NCBI GenBank assembly: GCA_028279875.1
Contig: JANQMU010000016.1
Coordinates: 62,001-126,000, forward strand
DNA: 64,000 nt
Source of the DNA: Rhizobiaceae bacterium
GTDB taxonomy: Bacteria > Pseudomonadota > Alphaproteobacteria > Rhizobiales > Rhizobiaceae
Direction of reading: 5' to 3'
The position numbers and the translations under genes are program-made. The notes under the pieces are model-generated. The model saw only the letters and a list, made by a program, of their open reading frames with translations, did not search any database and was not told where the DNA came from. Positions 8,557 through 18,247 of the stretch are shown piece by piece. Every line of letters starts with the position of its first letter. The first letter of the stretch is position 1.

Positions 8557-9134
8557 TCTCCGAAGCAGCCGGCGAATCAGACGATTCTGTCGGCTCCGAT
8601 AACCTGCCCGAAGCCCTTGAATCCTTCATTTTGCAATGGGGAGAAATGGGCGGCCGATGGGGCGTCAATCGTTCCATCGGCCAGATACACGCGTTCCTCT
8701 TTCTCGCCGATGAGCCTGTCACGGCGGACCATATCGCCGAGCGTCTGGGCATGGCCCGGTCCAACGTCTCCAACTCGATCAGGGAACTGCTCGGCTGGAA
8801 CCTCGTTTATCGTGTCCCGGTCCGCCACGATCGACGCGAGCATTTCGAGGCTGAAACCGATGTCTGGGAAATCGCCGCCCGGATCGCCGACGGCCGAAAG
8901 GCGCGCGAAATCGACCCGGCACTCGCCACCCTGCGCCGCTGTGTCGGTCAGGCCGATGCCGACGGGCGGGTCTCGCCGGTCGCGCGCAAGCGGCTGCGCG
9001 ACATGATGGAATTCACCGCGGCGGTCGATCACTGGTATGCGCAGATGCAGTCCGTGCCCAAGCCCAAGCGCGAATTGATGCTGCGGCTCGGCGCCAAGAT
9101 CGCGTCGCTGATCCCGGGAAACAGAACCGGCTAA
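8547..9134 (+). CDS. GbsR/MarR-family winged-helix regulator
   Basis: The 195-residue product has a MarR-like winged helix: SIGQIHAFLFLADEPVTADHIAERLGMARSNVSNSIRELLGW is the helix-turn-helix, followed by a wing ending at RREHFEAETDVWEIAA. The rest is helical and probably forms the dimer interface (MEFTAAVDHWYAQMQ). The GMARSNVSNSIRELLGWNLV core is typical of the GbsR subgroup, named after the Bacillus glycine-betaine repressor; the ligand here is unknown. The ATG at 8547 lies inside an 18-bp palindrome and no Shine-Dalgarno sequence precedes it. A longer in-frame reading begins inside the SH3 gene and is not credible. Confidence 0.88.
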   Translation: MTEISEAAGESDDSVGSDNLPEALESFILQWGEMGGRWGVNRSIGQIHAFLFLADEPVTADHIAERLGMARSNVSNSIRELLGWNLVYRVPVRHDRREHFEAETDVWEIAARIADGRKAREIDPALATLRRCVGQADADGRVSPVARKRLRDMMEFTAAVDHWYAQMQSVPKPKRELMLRLGAKIASLIPGNRTG

Positions 9135-9144
9135 GGTTCGGCCG

Positions 9145-9166
9145 CAAATGGAATTGTTCCCATTTG
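9145..9166. promoter_or_regulatory. Inverted repeat CAAATGG-N8-CCATTTG
   Basis: A perfect 7-bp inverted repeat with an 8-base gap lies 10 bases after the regulator gene and about 85 bases before the exported-protein gene. No T run follows, so an operator is more likely than a terminator. Its sequence is unlike the palindrome at the regulator start. Confidence 0.4.
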
Positions 9167-9249
9167 AACCCAACCCGCGTTAGTATAGTTCTCGGAGCGC
9201 ATCGATCCGGCAGCAACCGGCCCGGATCGGCAGAATTGGGGAACCGGAT

Positions 9250-10401
9250 TTGCGTCTTGCGATGATCGCGCTGTGCGCGGTTGGTACACTGATCCTTCTG
9301 CCCGCCCCGGCGGCGGCGGCGGAAACCTGCGATGCCTGCCGGTATCTCGACCGGCTGGAAATGGCGGGCGATCCGGACCTGTCTGCCGAGGCCAGGGCCC
9401 GGCTTGACGGCCGTCCGCTGGCGTCGGTGGGGCTCGGTCAGGGCGCGTTTTGCGAGGCCGGTCCCGGCGCGCAGGTCGCCGCCGATCTGACCCGTGCCGC
9501 CGACCGGCAGTTCGCCCGAGCCGAGGCGATTGCGGAAAAGGTCGATGCATGCCCGCAGACCTGCGCCCCGAAACTCGGCGAGGCCGAATATTGCACCTAT
9601 CGCGGCCGTCTTGTCGCCGACCGCTACCGGCTCGGTGCGGTTGCCCTGCGTCTTGCTGATCTGGCGACAATCTACGCCCGCGCCGGCGAGCGGGAAAGGC
9701 TGCCGATCGCGGTCCTGGCCGCCGACATGACGCTGTATGGCGGCGAGGCCCTGAATGTTCTGAACGATGCCCTGAAGGCGATTGGTGCTGGTGATCCCGG
9801 TCTTGTCCACGAGGTGCGCTGGCAGGCAAGTTCCACCGAGATTTCCGGTCTTGCCGGCGCGATCGCGCTTCTCGCTGACCTTTCGCTGATCGAAGGCGAT
9901 GCCGTTCCGCTTGAAGCGGCACTTGAACGTGCCGCGGCGGAATTGGCGACGCTGCGCGATGAGCTGATGGTCGCACTGACCCGCGCCCGGCTCATGCAGC
10001 CGGCCGAACGGCGCGCTCTGGAGACGCGAATATGGGCGGTGGCATCGGACCTTGCCTGGGCGGCCGCCAGCCTCCAGAACTCGGCCGAAGTCCGCGCCGC
10101 GATGGCGGAAACGGCCATGTCGACCGACGCGAACGCGGTTCCGCCCGGTCGCGCGCTCCGCGCCATACAGGCCGCCGTGGGTTGCCTGAACCAGCTTTCT
10201 CTCAGCGCTTTCACCGGCTCTGAGGCGCCGGCAATGGCGGCCGACCTGTTGAATGACTGCCGGTCCTTCGAACCGTGCGCGGTCGGCGATCCCGGCCAGA
10301 CGCGGGCCGATGCCTCGCCTCTCAGGGCGCTTCTGGATGCACAGGACGAGACCGAAAGGCTGACCGCCGCCCTGGTCGGCTCCATGTGCGCGGCGAATTG
10401 A
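9250..10401 (+). CDS. Exported cysteine-rich helical protein of unknown function
   Basis: I do not recognise this 383-residue protein. It begins with a clear signal peptide (MIALCAVGTLILLPAPAAAA, cleavage likely before ETCDAC). The mature part has ten cysteines, several in close pairs (CDAC, CPQTC, CRSFEPC), consistent with disulfide bonds in the periplasm. Long alanine/leucine/arginine-rich stretches suggest a mostly helical fold, possibly with helical hairpin repeats between residues 60 and 300. The TTG at 9250 has GGGGAA 6 bases upstream; the ATG at 9262 is the alternative start. It converges on mutS. Confidence 0.75.
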   Translation: MRLAMIALCAVGTLILLPAPAAAAETCDACRYLDRLEMAGDPDLSAEARARLDGRPLASVGLGQGAFCEAGPGAQVAADLTRAADRQFARAEAIAEKVDACPQTCAPKLGEAEYCTYRGRLVADRYRLGAVALRLADLATIYARAGERERLPIAVLAADMTLYGGEALNVLNDALKAIGAGDPGLVHEVRWQASSTEISGLAGAIALLADLSLIEGDAVPLEAALERAAAELATLRDELMVALTRARLMQPAERRALETRIWAVASDLAWAAASLQNSAEVRAAMAETAMSTDANAVPPGRALRAIQAAVGCLNQLSLSAFTGSEAPAMAADLLNDCRSFEPCAVGDPGQTRADASPLRALLDAQDETERLTAALVGSMCAAN

Positions 10402-10483
10402 CGATACCGGCCACATCTGACCGACCACGTGTCGCCGGCGCTTGCCTGGTTTGCCCTCCGCATGGCCACGGTGATCAGGTGGC

Positions 10484-13195
10484 CTACCCCGGATCTTCAG
10501 GCAGTTTGGCGCGCAGGGCGTAAAGCGCTTCCAGCGCCTCGCGCGGTGTCATGTCGTCGGGATTGAGTTCCGTCAGATCGGCCTCGACCTCCGACGGTTT
10601 GCCGCCGCGCGGCGGCTCGCGCCTGATCTCCGCATTGAACAGCGGCAGGTCGTCGATGAGGTGGTGGGCCGGGCTTTTGCGCTCGCCTTCCTCCAACTGG
10701 CTCAGCACGTCGCGCGCCCGCGCGACCACCGCCTCGGGCAGGCCGGCCAGCCGCGCCACCTGGATGCCGTAGGACCGGTCGGCGGCGCCCGGGCCCACCT
10801 CGTGCAGGAAGATGACATCGCCCTCCCATTCCTTGACCCGCATGGTCGCATTGGCCAGCCGTTCGAGCTTTTCCGACAGCACCGTCAGTTCATGGAAATG
10901 GGTTGCGAACAGGCCACGGCACCGGTTGACCTCGTGCAGGTGTTCGACGGCGGCCCAGGCGATCGACAGGCCGTCAAATGTCGCGGTGCCCCGGCCGATT
11001 TCGTCGAGGATCACCAGAGAGCGGGCGGTGGCCTGGTTGAGGATGGCAGCCGTTTCGACCATTTCCACCATGAAGGTCGAGCGTCCGCGCGCCAGGTCGT
11101 CGGATGCGCCGACCCGCGAAAACAGCCGGTCGACCACACCGATTTCGGCGCTGCCGGCCGGCACGAAGGATCCCATCTGCGCCATGATGGCGATCAGCGC
11201 GTTCTGGCGCAGGAAGGTCGATTTGCCGCCCATATTCGGCCCGGTCAGCAGCCAGATCGCGCCTTCCTCGCCGCCGGATGCGGGCGACAGGTCGCAATCA
11301 TTGGCGATGAACGGGCCTTCGGCCTGGCGGCGCAGCGCCTGTTCAACCACCGGATGCCGGCCGCCGACGATCCTGAAATCCGTCGACGTGTCGACGGTCG
11401 GGCGGCAATAGCCCTGTTCCTCGGCGAGGCAGGCGAGCGCCGCCGTCACGTCGAGCACGGCAATCGCCTGCGATGCAAGGGTGATCGCCTCAGCGGCCTC
11501 CGTCACGGCGGCGGTCAAGGTGTCGTAGATGTCGGACTCGATGGTCAGCGCCCGGTCGGCGGCATTGGCGATGCGGCTTTCAAGATCGGCGAGTTCGGTG
11601 GTGGTGAAGCGCATGGCGTTGGCCATGGTTTGCCGGTGAATGAACCGCGCCTTCGCCTCGTCGCCATCCGTCAGCGCCGCCGCATTGCCGGCGGTGACCT
11701 CGATGAAATAACCAAGGACATTGTTGTGTTTGATCTTCAGGGATTTGACGCCGGTCTCTTCCGAATATCGCAGTTGCAGGCCGGCAATCACCCGCCGCGA
11801 TTCGTCGCGCAGCGCCCGCATTTCGTCGAGCTCGGCGTGATAGCCGGCCCGCACGAAGCCGCCGTCGCGGCGCAGCAGCGGCAATTCGTCATCCAGCGCC
11901 GTATTGAGCAGATCGCCCAGCGCGCCCGGCAGGTTTTTTAGTTCGATGATGGCGGCCGCCACTTCATCCGCCGGTTCCGTGCCGGCCAGGAGTTCGGCGA
12001 GCGCGCCGGCGGTGCCGATCCCCTGTCGGATGGCGCCGAGATCGCGCGGACCGCCGCGATTGAGCGCCAGCCGCGAGAGCGCCCGCGGCATGTCGGGCGC
12101 GGCGCGCAGTGTTGTGCGCAACTTCTCCGTCAGTGTCGCGTCGGCCAGAAACCAGGCAACGCCGTCATGCCGCCGGCCGATCGCCGCCGGGTCGGTCAGC
12201 GGTGACATCATCCGCTCCGACAGCAGCCGTCCTCCGCCGCCGGTCACGGTCCGGTCGATGGCATGGAGAAGACCGCCCTTGCGGTCTCCGGAGAGGGTTC
12301 TCAGCAGTTCCAGGTTGGTCCGGGTTGCCGGGTCGATGAACAGGGTCGACTGCGCCGTCTCCCGTTCCGGCCGCCGCAGCGGCGGCCGCTCGGCGAGCTG
12401 GGTCTTTTCCACATAGGCGATGGCCGCCGCAGCGGCGGCCAGTTCAGCCCGGGAAAAATGACCGAAACCATCGAGGGTCGCAACATCGAAGAACCGCGCC
12501 ATTCTTCCCTCGGCGCTGCCGCTGTCGAAAAGCACGGCCGGTTGCGGCACGACGATGGGTCCCAGCGTATCGAATGACTCGCGCAGCGTTTCGTCATGGA
12601 AGACGCTGTCGGCGACGATCAGCTCGCGCGGATCGATCCGCATGACATCGGCGGCCAGCCGGCCGGCGGTGGTCTCCGCCAGACGGAACGTGCCGGTCGA
12701 GATGTCCGCCCAGGCCAGTGCGAAGCCGCCCCCGGCGGCGCCCTTGACCCGGGCAAGCGCCATCAGATAGTTCGACTGGGCCGGCGAAAGCAGCTTGTCC
12801 TCAGTCAGCGTACCGGGCGTCACCAGGCGCACCACTTCGCGTTTGACGACAGCCTTGGAGCCGCGCCTGCGCGCCTCGGCCGGGTCTTCCGTCTGCTCGC
12901 ACACCGCCACCCGGTAGCCACCGGCGATCAGCTTTTGAAGATAATCATCCGCCGCGTGCACCGGCACGCCGCACATCGGGATGTCCTCGCCGAGATGCTG
13001 GCCGCGTTTGGTCAGCGTGATGCCCAGCGCCGCCGAGGCTTCGACCGCGTCATCGAAGAACAATTCGTAGAAATCGCCCATGCGATAGAACAGCAGGGCA
13101 TCGGGATGGGCCGCCTTGATCGTGAGGAACTGCTCCATCATCGGCGTCGCCGATGCGCGGCTTTCATCGGAAGCGAGCTTGGCGGGGCGGGGCAT
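10484..13195 (-). CDS. mutS: DNA mismatch repair protein MutS
   Basis: MutS recognises mispairs and small loops, then recruits MutL. The mismatch-binding Phe-X-Glu motif appears in [14 protein letters not shown] near the N-terminus, the connector and lever regions follow, and the ATPase domain has [15 protein letters not shown] near residue 655, the conserved STFMVEMVE segment, Walker [17 protein letters not shown] and the FATHFHELT switch. The start at 13195 gives 903 residues, close to rhizobial homologues; an in-frame ATG at 13297 would add 34 residues that do not resemble the family. An AGGAA lies upstream of the chosen start. The gene is divergent from maeB. Confidence 0.96.
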   Translation of the reverse strand: MPRPAKLASDESRASATPMMEQFLTIKAAHPDALLFYRMGDFYELFFDDAVEASAALGITLTKRGQHLGEDIPMCGVPVHAADDYLQKLIAGGYRVAVCEQTEDPAEARRRGSKAVVKREVVRLVTPGTLTEDKLLSPAQSNYLMALARVKGAAGGGFALAWADISTGTFRLAETTAGRLAADVMRIDPRELIVADSVFHDETLRESFDTLGPIVVPQPAVLFDSGSAEGRMARFFDVATLDGFGHFSRAELAAAAAAIAYVEKTQLAERPPLRRPERETAQSTLFIDPATRTNLELLRTLSGDRKGGLLHAIDRTVTGGGGRLLSERMMSPLTDPAAIGRRHDGVAWFLADATLTEKLRTTLRAAPDMPRALSRLALNRGGPRDLGAIRQGIGTAGALAELLAGTEPADEVAAAIIELKNLPGALGDLLNTALDDELPLLRRDGGFVRAGYHAELDEMRALRDESRRVIAGLQLRYSEETGVKSLKIKHNNVLGYFIEVTAGNAAALTDGDEAKARFIHRQTMANAMRFTTTELADLESRIANAADRALTIESDIYDTLTAAVTEAAEAITLASQAIAVLDVTAALACLAEEQGYCRPTVDTSTDFRIVGGRHPVVEQALRRQAEGPFIANDCDLSPASGGEEGAIWLLTGPNMGGKSTFLRQNALIAIMAQMGSFVPAGSAEIGVVDRLFSRVGASDDLARGRSTFMVEMVETAAILNQATARSLVILDEIGRGTATFDGLSIAWAAVEHLHEVNRCRGLFATHFHELTVLSEKLERLANATMRVKEWEGDVIFLHEVGPGAADRSYGIQVARLAGLPEAVVARARDVLSQLEEGERKSPAHHLIDDLPLFNAEIRREPPRGGKPSEVEADLTELNPDDMTPREALEALYALRAKLPEDPG

Positions 13196-13407
13196 CGTTT
13201 CGGGCGGTTCCTGACGTTGTCTGCCGGCGGAAAGGGCCAATTCCCGGTTCACGTGGCATAATCGGTTGGCACTTTCAATCAAATCGCTAAGCTGCATCAG
13301 CGCTGCTGAACTTTACACCAAGCCTCGGGCACCCTAACGGTGATCCGGCTGCAAAAACAACCGGCGGTGGGCCGCTTTGCCCGCTCACCCACAACAGGTT
13401 AGGAAAG

Positions 13408-15693
13408 ATGCCCGCAACCGACAAATCGACCCAATCGATGTCCACCTTGACAGAACAGGAAGCCCTTGATTTCCACGCCCGCGGCCGGCCCGGCAAGCTC
13501 GAGATCAACCCGACCAAGCCGATGGCCACGCAGCGCGATCTGTCGCTGGCTTATTCGCCCGGCGTGGCGGTGCCGGTCAATGCCATCGCTGAGGACCCGT
13601 CGCGGGCATTCGACTACACGGCCCGTGGCAATCTGGTGGCGGTGATTTCCAATGGAACCGCGATCCTCGGTCTCGGCAATCTCGGCGCCCTGGCATCGAA
13701 GCCGGTGATGGAAGGCAAGGCTGTCCTGTTCAAACGCTTCGCCGATGTTGATTCCATCGATCTCGAGGTCGGCACCGACAATATCGACGAATTCGTCAAT
13801 TGCGTCCGCCATCTGGGGCCCTCCTTCGGCGGGATCAATCTGGAGGACATCAAAGCGCCGGACTGTTTCATCATCGAGCAGCGTCTGCGCGAGGCGATGG
13901 ACATTCCGGTGTTCCATGACGACCAGCACGGCACCGCGATCATCGCCGTGGCCGGGCTGATCAACGCGCTGCACCTGACCGGCCGCGATCTGAAGACCAC
14001 CCGGCTGGTCTGCAACGGCGCCGGCGCCGCGGCCATCGCCTGTATCGAGCTGATCAAGTCGATGGGTTTTGCCGGCGAGAACATCACCCTGTGCGACACC
14101 AAGGGTGTCATCCATACCGACCGCGAAGAAGGCATGAACCAGTGGAAATCGGCCCATGCCGCCAACACAGAGGCCCGCTCGCTGGCCGAAGCCGTCGATG
14201 GCGCGGACGTCTTTTTCGGCCTGTCGGTGAAGGGCGCGCTGACCGATCAGATGGTGCGGTCGATGGCGCCCGATCCGATCATTTTCGCCATGGCCAATCC
14301 GGATCCGGAGATCACGCCGGAAGAGGTCGCCGCGATACGCGACGATGCCATCGTCGCCACCGGCCGGTCCGACTACCCCAATCAGGTCAACAATGTCCTG
14401 GGATTTCCCTATATTTTCCGTGGCGCGCTCGATGTCCGGGCCTCGACCATCAATGACGAGATGAAGATCGCCGCGGCCGAGGCGCTGGCGGCGCTGGCGC
14501 GCGAGGACGTGCCCGACGAGGTGACGGCCGCCTATGGCGGCAACCGGCCGCGCTTCGGCCCCAAATACATCATCCCCGTTCCCTTCGACGCCCGGCTGCT
14601 GACCGATGTGCCGACGGCGGTCGCCAAGGCGGCGATGGATTCGGGTGTCGCGCGCCGACCGATCGTCGATCTCGAAGCCTATGGCCGCGAATTGTCGGCC
14701 CGCCGCGACCCGATCGCCTCCACCCTGCAGCGCATTCACCAGCGGGTTCGCCGCCAGCCGCGCCGGGTGGTCTTTGCCGAGGGTGAGGAGCCGCATGTGA
14801 TGCGGGCCGCCGTCTCCTTCGTCAACCAGCGCCTTGGAACGGCGATCCTGCTCGGCCGTTCGGACGAGATGGAGGAGACCGCCCGACAGGCCGGGATCGA
14901 CCTGCAAAAGCCGGGCATCGAACTGACCAATGCCCGCTTGTCGGAACGCCGCGACGCCTATGTCGAACATCTCTATGCCCGCTTGCAGCGCAACGGCTAT
15001 CTGCACCGCGACTGTCTGCGCCTCATCAACAACGACCGCAACCACTTCGCCTCCTGCATGGTGGCGCTGGGCGATGCCGATGCCATGGTCACCGGCACGA
15101 CACGCAACTATTCGACATCGCTGGAGGACATCCGCCGCTGCGTCGACGTCAAGCCGGGACACCGGGTCATCGGTGTGTCGCTGGTGTTGTGCCGCGGGCG
15201 CACGGTGCTTGTCGCCGACACGGCGGTGATCGACATGCCGACGTCGCAGGAACTGGCCGATATTGCCGAGGAAGCCGCCGGCGTCGCCCGCCGCATGGGC
15301 TATGAGCCGCGCGTCGCCATGCTTGCCTATTCGACCTTCGGTCACCCGCCGGGCGAGCGCGCCGAAAAGGTCCGCGAAGCCGTCGCCATTCTCGACAAGC
15401 GGCGGGTCGACTTTGAATATGACGGAGAAATGGCCGCCGATGTCGCGCTCAATCCCGATATCATGGCGCAATATCCGTTCTGCCGGCTGTCGGGGCCGGC
15501 CAATGTGCTGGTCATGCCGGCATTCCACTCGGCCTCGATCTCCACCAAGATGCTGCAGGAACTCGGCGGTTCGACCGTGATCGGCCCGCTGCTGGTGGGC
15601 CTCGACAAATCGATCCAGATCACAACGATGGGCGCCAAGGATTCCGACATCGTCAACCTGGCCGCCCTGGCGGCCTTCAATGTCGGAAGTTGA
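13408..15693 (+). CDS. maeB: NADP-dependent malic enzyme with C-terminal phosphotransacetylase-like domain
   Basis: Malic enzyme oxidatively decarboxylates malate to pyruvate, feeding acetyl-CoA production and NADPH supply. Residues 1 to about 430 are the malic enzyme part, with LAYSPGVAVPVNAI, FHDDQHGTAIIA and the GAGAAAIACIELI nucleotide loop. Residues from about 445 to the end form the phosphotransacetylase-like domain, visible in RRVVFAEGEEPHVMRAA and SGPANVLVMPAFHSASIS. The 761-residue length is that of the rhizobial Tme/Dme enzymes, in which the second domain has no acetyltransferase activity and affects oligomer assembly. The stop is 6 bases from that of convergent olsB. Confidence 0.95.
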   Translation: MPATDKSTQSMSTLTEQEALDFHARGRPGKLEINPTKPMATQRDLSLAYSPGVAVPVNAIAEDPSRAFDYTARGNLVAVISNGTAILGLGNLGALASKPVMEGKAVLFKRFADVDSIDLEVGTDNIDEFVNCVRHLGPSFGGINLEDIKAPDCFIIEQRLREAMDIPVFHDDQHGTAIIAVAGLINALHLTGRDLKTTRLVCNGAGAAAIACIELIKSMGFAGENITLCDTKGVIHTDREEGMNQWKSAHAANTEARSLAEAVDGADVFFGLSVKGALTDQMVRSMAPDPIIFAMANPDPEITPEEVAAIRDDAIVATGRSDYPNQVNNVLGFPYIFRGALDVRASTINDEMKIAAAEALAALAREDVPDEVTAAYGGNRPRFGPKYIIPVPFDARLLTDVPTAVAKAAMDSGVARRPIVDLEAYGRELSARRDPIASTLQRIHQRVRRQPRRVVFAEGEEPHVMRAAVSFVNQRLGTAILLGRSDEMEETARQAGIDLQKPGIELTNARLSERRDAYVEHLYARLQRNGYLHRDCLRLINNDRNHFASCMVALGDADAMVTGTTRNYSTSLEDIRRCVDVKPGHRVIGVSLVLCRGRTVLVADTAVIDMPTSQELADIAEEAAGVARRMGYEPRVAMLAYSTFGHPPGERAEKVREAVAILDKRRVDFEYDGEMAADVALNPDIMAQYPFCRLSGPANVLVMPAFHSASISTKMLQELGGSTVIGPLLVGLDKSIQITTMGAKDSDIVNLAALAAFNVGS

Positions 15694-15699
15694 TTGGCC

Positions 15700-16578
15700 T
15701 CAACTGTCGGGCTGTTTCCAGCCCGGGCTGTAATAATTGATATAGCGGTCGCTGATCAGTTCGGTCGGCAGCACGATCATCACATCGGTGGTGCCGAAGG
15801 CCCGGTCGATGACGGCGCCGTCGCCGACCAGTGCGCCGAGCCTCAGATAGCCCTTGATCAGCGGCGGAAGGCCGGCAACCGCGCCTTTCACGTCGATGGC
15901 CTCGCGCGGCATCAGGTCCATGACCTGGTAGAGCTCCGGCCGGGCGCTCACCGCCCATTCGCCGGTGGCCAGGCAATTGTGATACAGAAACGACAGCGAC
16001 AGCGCATGGGCCTCGGGTGTGACCCCCGGAATCGAGGCGCAGCCGAACATCGCGTCGATCCCGTGTTCCCGCGCATAGGCCCAGTTGCCCTGCCACAGCA
16101 GTTCGACCGTGCGGCGGGTCCGGTATTTCGGCAGCACGCAGGAGCGGCCGAGTTCCATGAAGCGTTTTTGCGGGTGGCGCGCCAGCATGTCGTCAATGGC
16201 GAATTCCGAGGTCGAGTAGAACCCGTCATTGGCCCGCGCGACCTCCTGCCGCAGCAGCCGGTATGTGCCGACGATCTGCTCTTCCGGGCCGCCGGCGATG
16301 GACCGGTCGAGAACCAGCAGATGGTCGCATACCGTGTCGAACGCGTCGATGTCGCGCCCCAGCCGCATGGCTTCGGGCGGCATGGCGGCGCCCATCTCCC
16401 GCGCGAACACATCGAAGCGCACAGCCTGCGCCGCCCTGATTTCGGAGTCCGATCGCGCCAGCCTGGTTTCCAGGTCGCCGATCCGGCCGAATGTGTCGCT
16501 GTCGCTCAACGTCATATCAGGTGCCGGTCCGGTCGACGACGCGGTGCCTGCCGGTCTCTCGCGCATATTCAGCGTCAT
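15700..16578 (-). CDS. olsB: L-ornithine N-alpha-acyltransferase (ornithine lipid synthesis)
   Basis: OlsB transfers a 3-hydroxyacyl chain from acyl carrier protein to ornithine, giving lyso-ornithine lipid that OlsA then acylates. The 292-residue protein has the GNAT-like hemolysin/acyltransferase features of the family: AAQAVRFDVFAREMGA, QIVGTYRLLR, FMELGRSCVLPKYRTRRTVELLWQG and CASIPG. The neighbouring maeB and the presence of an OlsA-type acyltransferase gene at about 43.7 kb support the assignment. The start could be the ATG at 16578 or an internal one near residue 22. No clear PhoB box was seen upstream, although rhizobial olsB is known to respond to phosphate. Confidence 0.9.
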   Translation of the reverse strand: MTLNMRERPAGTASSTGPAPDMTLSDSDTFGRIGDLETRLARSDSEIRAAQAVRFDVFAREMGAAMPPEAMRLGRDIDAFDTVCDHLLVLDRSIAGGPEEQIVGTYRLLRQEVARANDGFYSTSEFAIDDMLARHPQKRFMELGRSCVLPKYRTRRTVELLWQGNWAYAREHGIDAMFGCASIPGVTPEAHALSLSFLYHNCLATGEWAVSARPELYQVMDLMPREAIDVKGAVAGLPPLIKGYLRLGALVGDGAVIDRAFGTTDVMIVLPTELISDRYINYYSPGWKQPDS

Positions 16579-16706
16579 CGCAAATCAATCCCGTATTTCC
16601 GCATTGACGCCCATTAAGCAGAACTTTACGACGATGCCGTGACACGGATCCGACGGTGCCGTTACGAGGGATCGCGTGCGCGGGTGATGGCAGCAAGGGA
16701 ATGCAC

Positions 16707-17702
16707 CTAACCGGTCATATCGACAACTACACGTCCGCGCACCTGTCCATCCATCATCGCGTGGGCCGTTTTGATGATATCATCAAATCCGATTGTTTTC
16801 GACAGCGCATGCAACTTGCTCATATCAAGATCGGTAACGATCCGTCGCCAGGCCTCTTCGCGCAGCGGTTTCGGCGCCATCACCGAATCGATCCCGATGA
16901 GGCTGACGCCGCGCAGGATGAACGGCATGACGGTGGACGGCAGATCAAAACCCTGGGCCAGCCCGCAGGCCGCAACCGCGCCGCCATAGCTGGTCTGGGC
17001 CAGCACATTGGCCAGCGTATGGCTGCCGACGGCATCGATTCCGCCGGCCCAGAGCTCCTTGCCGAGCGGCTTTCCCGGCTCTGACAGGGTCTCGCGGTCG
17101 ATGATCTCATCGGCGCCGAGCGCCGTCAGGAATTCGGCTTCCTGCGGACGTCCGGTCGACGCAATGACGCGGTAGCCGAGCTTCGAAAGCAAGGCGATCG
17201 CCACCGTGCCGACCCCGCCATTGGCGCCGGTGACGACGACCGCGCCGCGATCCGGCGTGATCCCGTGCCTTTCCAGCGCCATGACGCTGAGCATCGCGGT
17301 ATAGCCGGCGGTGCCGACGGCCATGGCGTCCCGTGCGCTGATCCCGTCCGGACGGTGGATCAGCCAGTCGCCGTTCAGCCGGGCATAGCGTGCATAGGTG
17401 CCCATATGGGTCTCGCCGACGCCCCAGCCGTTCAGGATAACCTGATCGCCCGGCTTGAACGTGCTGTTCTGGCTGCTGACGACGGTGCCGGCGCAATCGA
17501 TGCCCGGCACCATGGGCCAGCGCCGGATCACCGGCGCCTTTCCGGTAATCGCCAGGCCGTCCTTGTAGTTGACGGTGGTCGCCGCCACTTCGACGACGAC
17601 GTCGCCCTCCATGAGATCGTCGAGCGTCAGGTCACGTATGTCGACCGATTGCCGTTTTTCCTCATCCCGCGATACGACGATGGCCCTGAACGGTTCCTGC
17701 AT
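16707..17702 (-). CDS. acuI: AcuI/YhdH-type acryloyl-CoA reductase (MDR oxidoreductase)
   Basis: Members reduce acryloyl-CoA to propionyl-CoA with NADPH and protect against this reactive intermediate. The 331-residue product shows TTVNYKDGLAITGK, the PGIDCAGTV segment, GWGVGETHMG and the nucleotide loop VTGANGGVGTVAIALLSKLG near residue 150, ending with the family-typical GRVVVDM. No zinc-ligand set typical of alcohol dehydrogenases is present. It is the last gene of a minus-strand run beginning at sppA, 26 bases after lspA. Family is clear; the physiological substrate is inferred. Confidence 0.9.
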   Translation of the reverse strand: MQEPFRAIVVSRDEEKRQSVDIRDLTLDDLMEGDVVVEVAATTVNYKDGLAITGKAPVIRRWPMVPGIDCAGTVVSSQNSTFKPGDQVILNGWGVGETHMGTYARYARLNGDWLIHRPDGISARDAMAVGTAGYTAMLSVMALERHGITPDRGAVVVTGANGGVGTVAIALLSKLGYRVIASTGRPQEAEFLTALGADEIIDRETLSEPGKPLGKELWAGGIDAVGSHTLANVLAQTSYGGAVAACGLAQGFDLPSTVMPFILRGVSLIGIDSVMAPKPLREEAWRRIVTDLDMSKLHALSKTIGFDDIIKTAHAMMDGQVRGRVVVDMTG

Positions 17703-17728
17703 GAATTCCTACTTTCCAACGATAAGAG

Positions 17729-18247
17729 TTAGCCGGCCTGTTCCGGCGTCTGCCGATAGAGCCATTTGCCGAACAACTCGTCAATGACGATCGCCGCCGC
17801 ACCAACGCTGATCAGCGCGTCGGCAAGGTTGAAGACGGCAAAATACCAGTTGCCCACGTGAAACAGGATATAGTCGACCACATAGCCCAGCATGGCCCTG
17901 TCGACGAGATTGGCGACGGCCCCGGCCACTACCAGGGCGAATCCGGTCTGGCTGATCCAGCGGGCCGGCGTGCTGCGGGCCCACAAAAAAGCGACAAAGG
18001 CGATGACGACCAGCGTCAGCGCCAGCAGCCATTGGTCTCCGACCCCGGTCAGCATCGAAAACGCGATGCCCTCATTGTGGGTCCGGTACAGATCCAGCAC
18101 CGGCAGCACCGGCACCGGCTCCTGGAACGGCAGGCGGGTTTCGACCAGCCATTTGATGAACTGATCCAGGCCGACGAGAATGGCGACAAACGTCATGGCG
18201 AAACGCGGACGGGAAAACAGCGATCGCTTGGTGTCCATCGGTATCAC
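17729..18247 (-). CDS. lspA: Lipoprotein signal peptidase (signal peptidase II)
   Basis: LspA is an inner-membrane aspartyl protease that removes the signal peptide from diacylglyceryl-modified prolipoproteins. The 172-residue protein has four membrane segments and the conserved blocks: VGLDQFIKW near the first periplasmic edge, NEGIAFSML, GAVANLVDR and FAVFNLADALISVG, which contain the two catalytic aspartates. Its start overlaps the stop of the upstream methyltransferase gene by ATGA, implying translational coupling. The partner gene lnt lies elsewhere in the window near 49 kb. Confidence 0.95.
   Translation of the reverse strand: MIPMDTKRSLFSRPRFAMTFVAILVGLDQFIKWLVETRLPFQEPVPVLPVLDLYRTHNEGIAFSMLTGVGDQWLLALTLVVIAFVAFLWARSTPARWISQTGFALVVAGAVANLVDRAMLGYVVDYILFHVGNWYFAVFNLADALISVGAAAIVIDELFGKWLYRQTPEQAG

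Noticed and set aside
10464-10484. Terminator between the Cys-rich protein gene and mutS
   Set aside because: GGCCAC/GTGGCC can pair over a 9-base loop, but no T run follows on either strand and it touches the mutS stop.
13399-15528. 709-codon open frame antisense to maeB
   Set aside because: It mirrors a highly conserved gene on the other strand; its product is His/Arg/Asp-rich with no domain pattern. Long antisense frames are common in GC-rich genomes.
16579-16706. PhoB box upstream of olsB
   Set aside because: No pair of CTGTCAT-like half sites with 4-base spacing was found.
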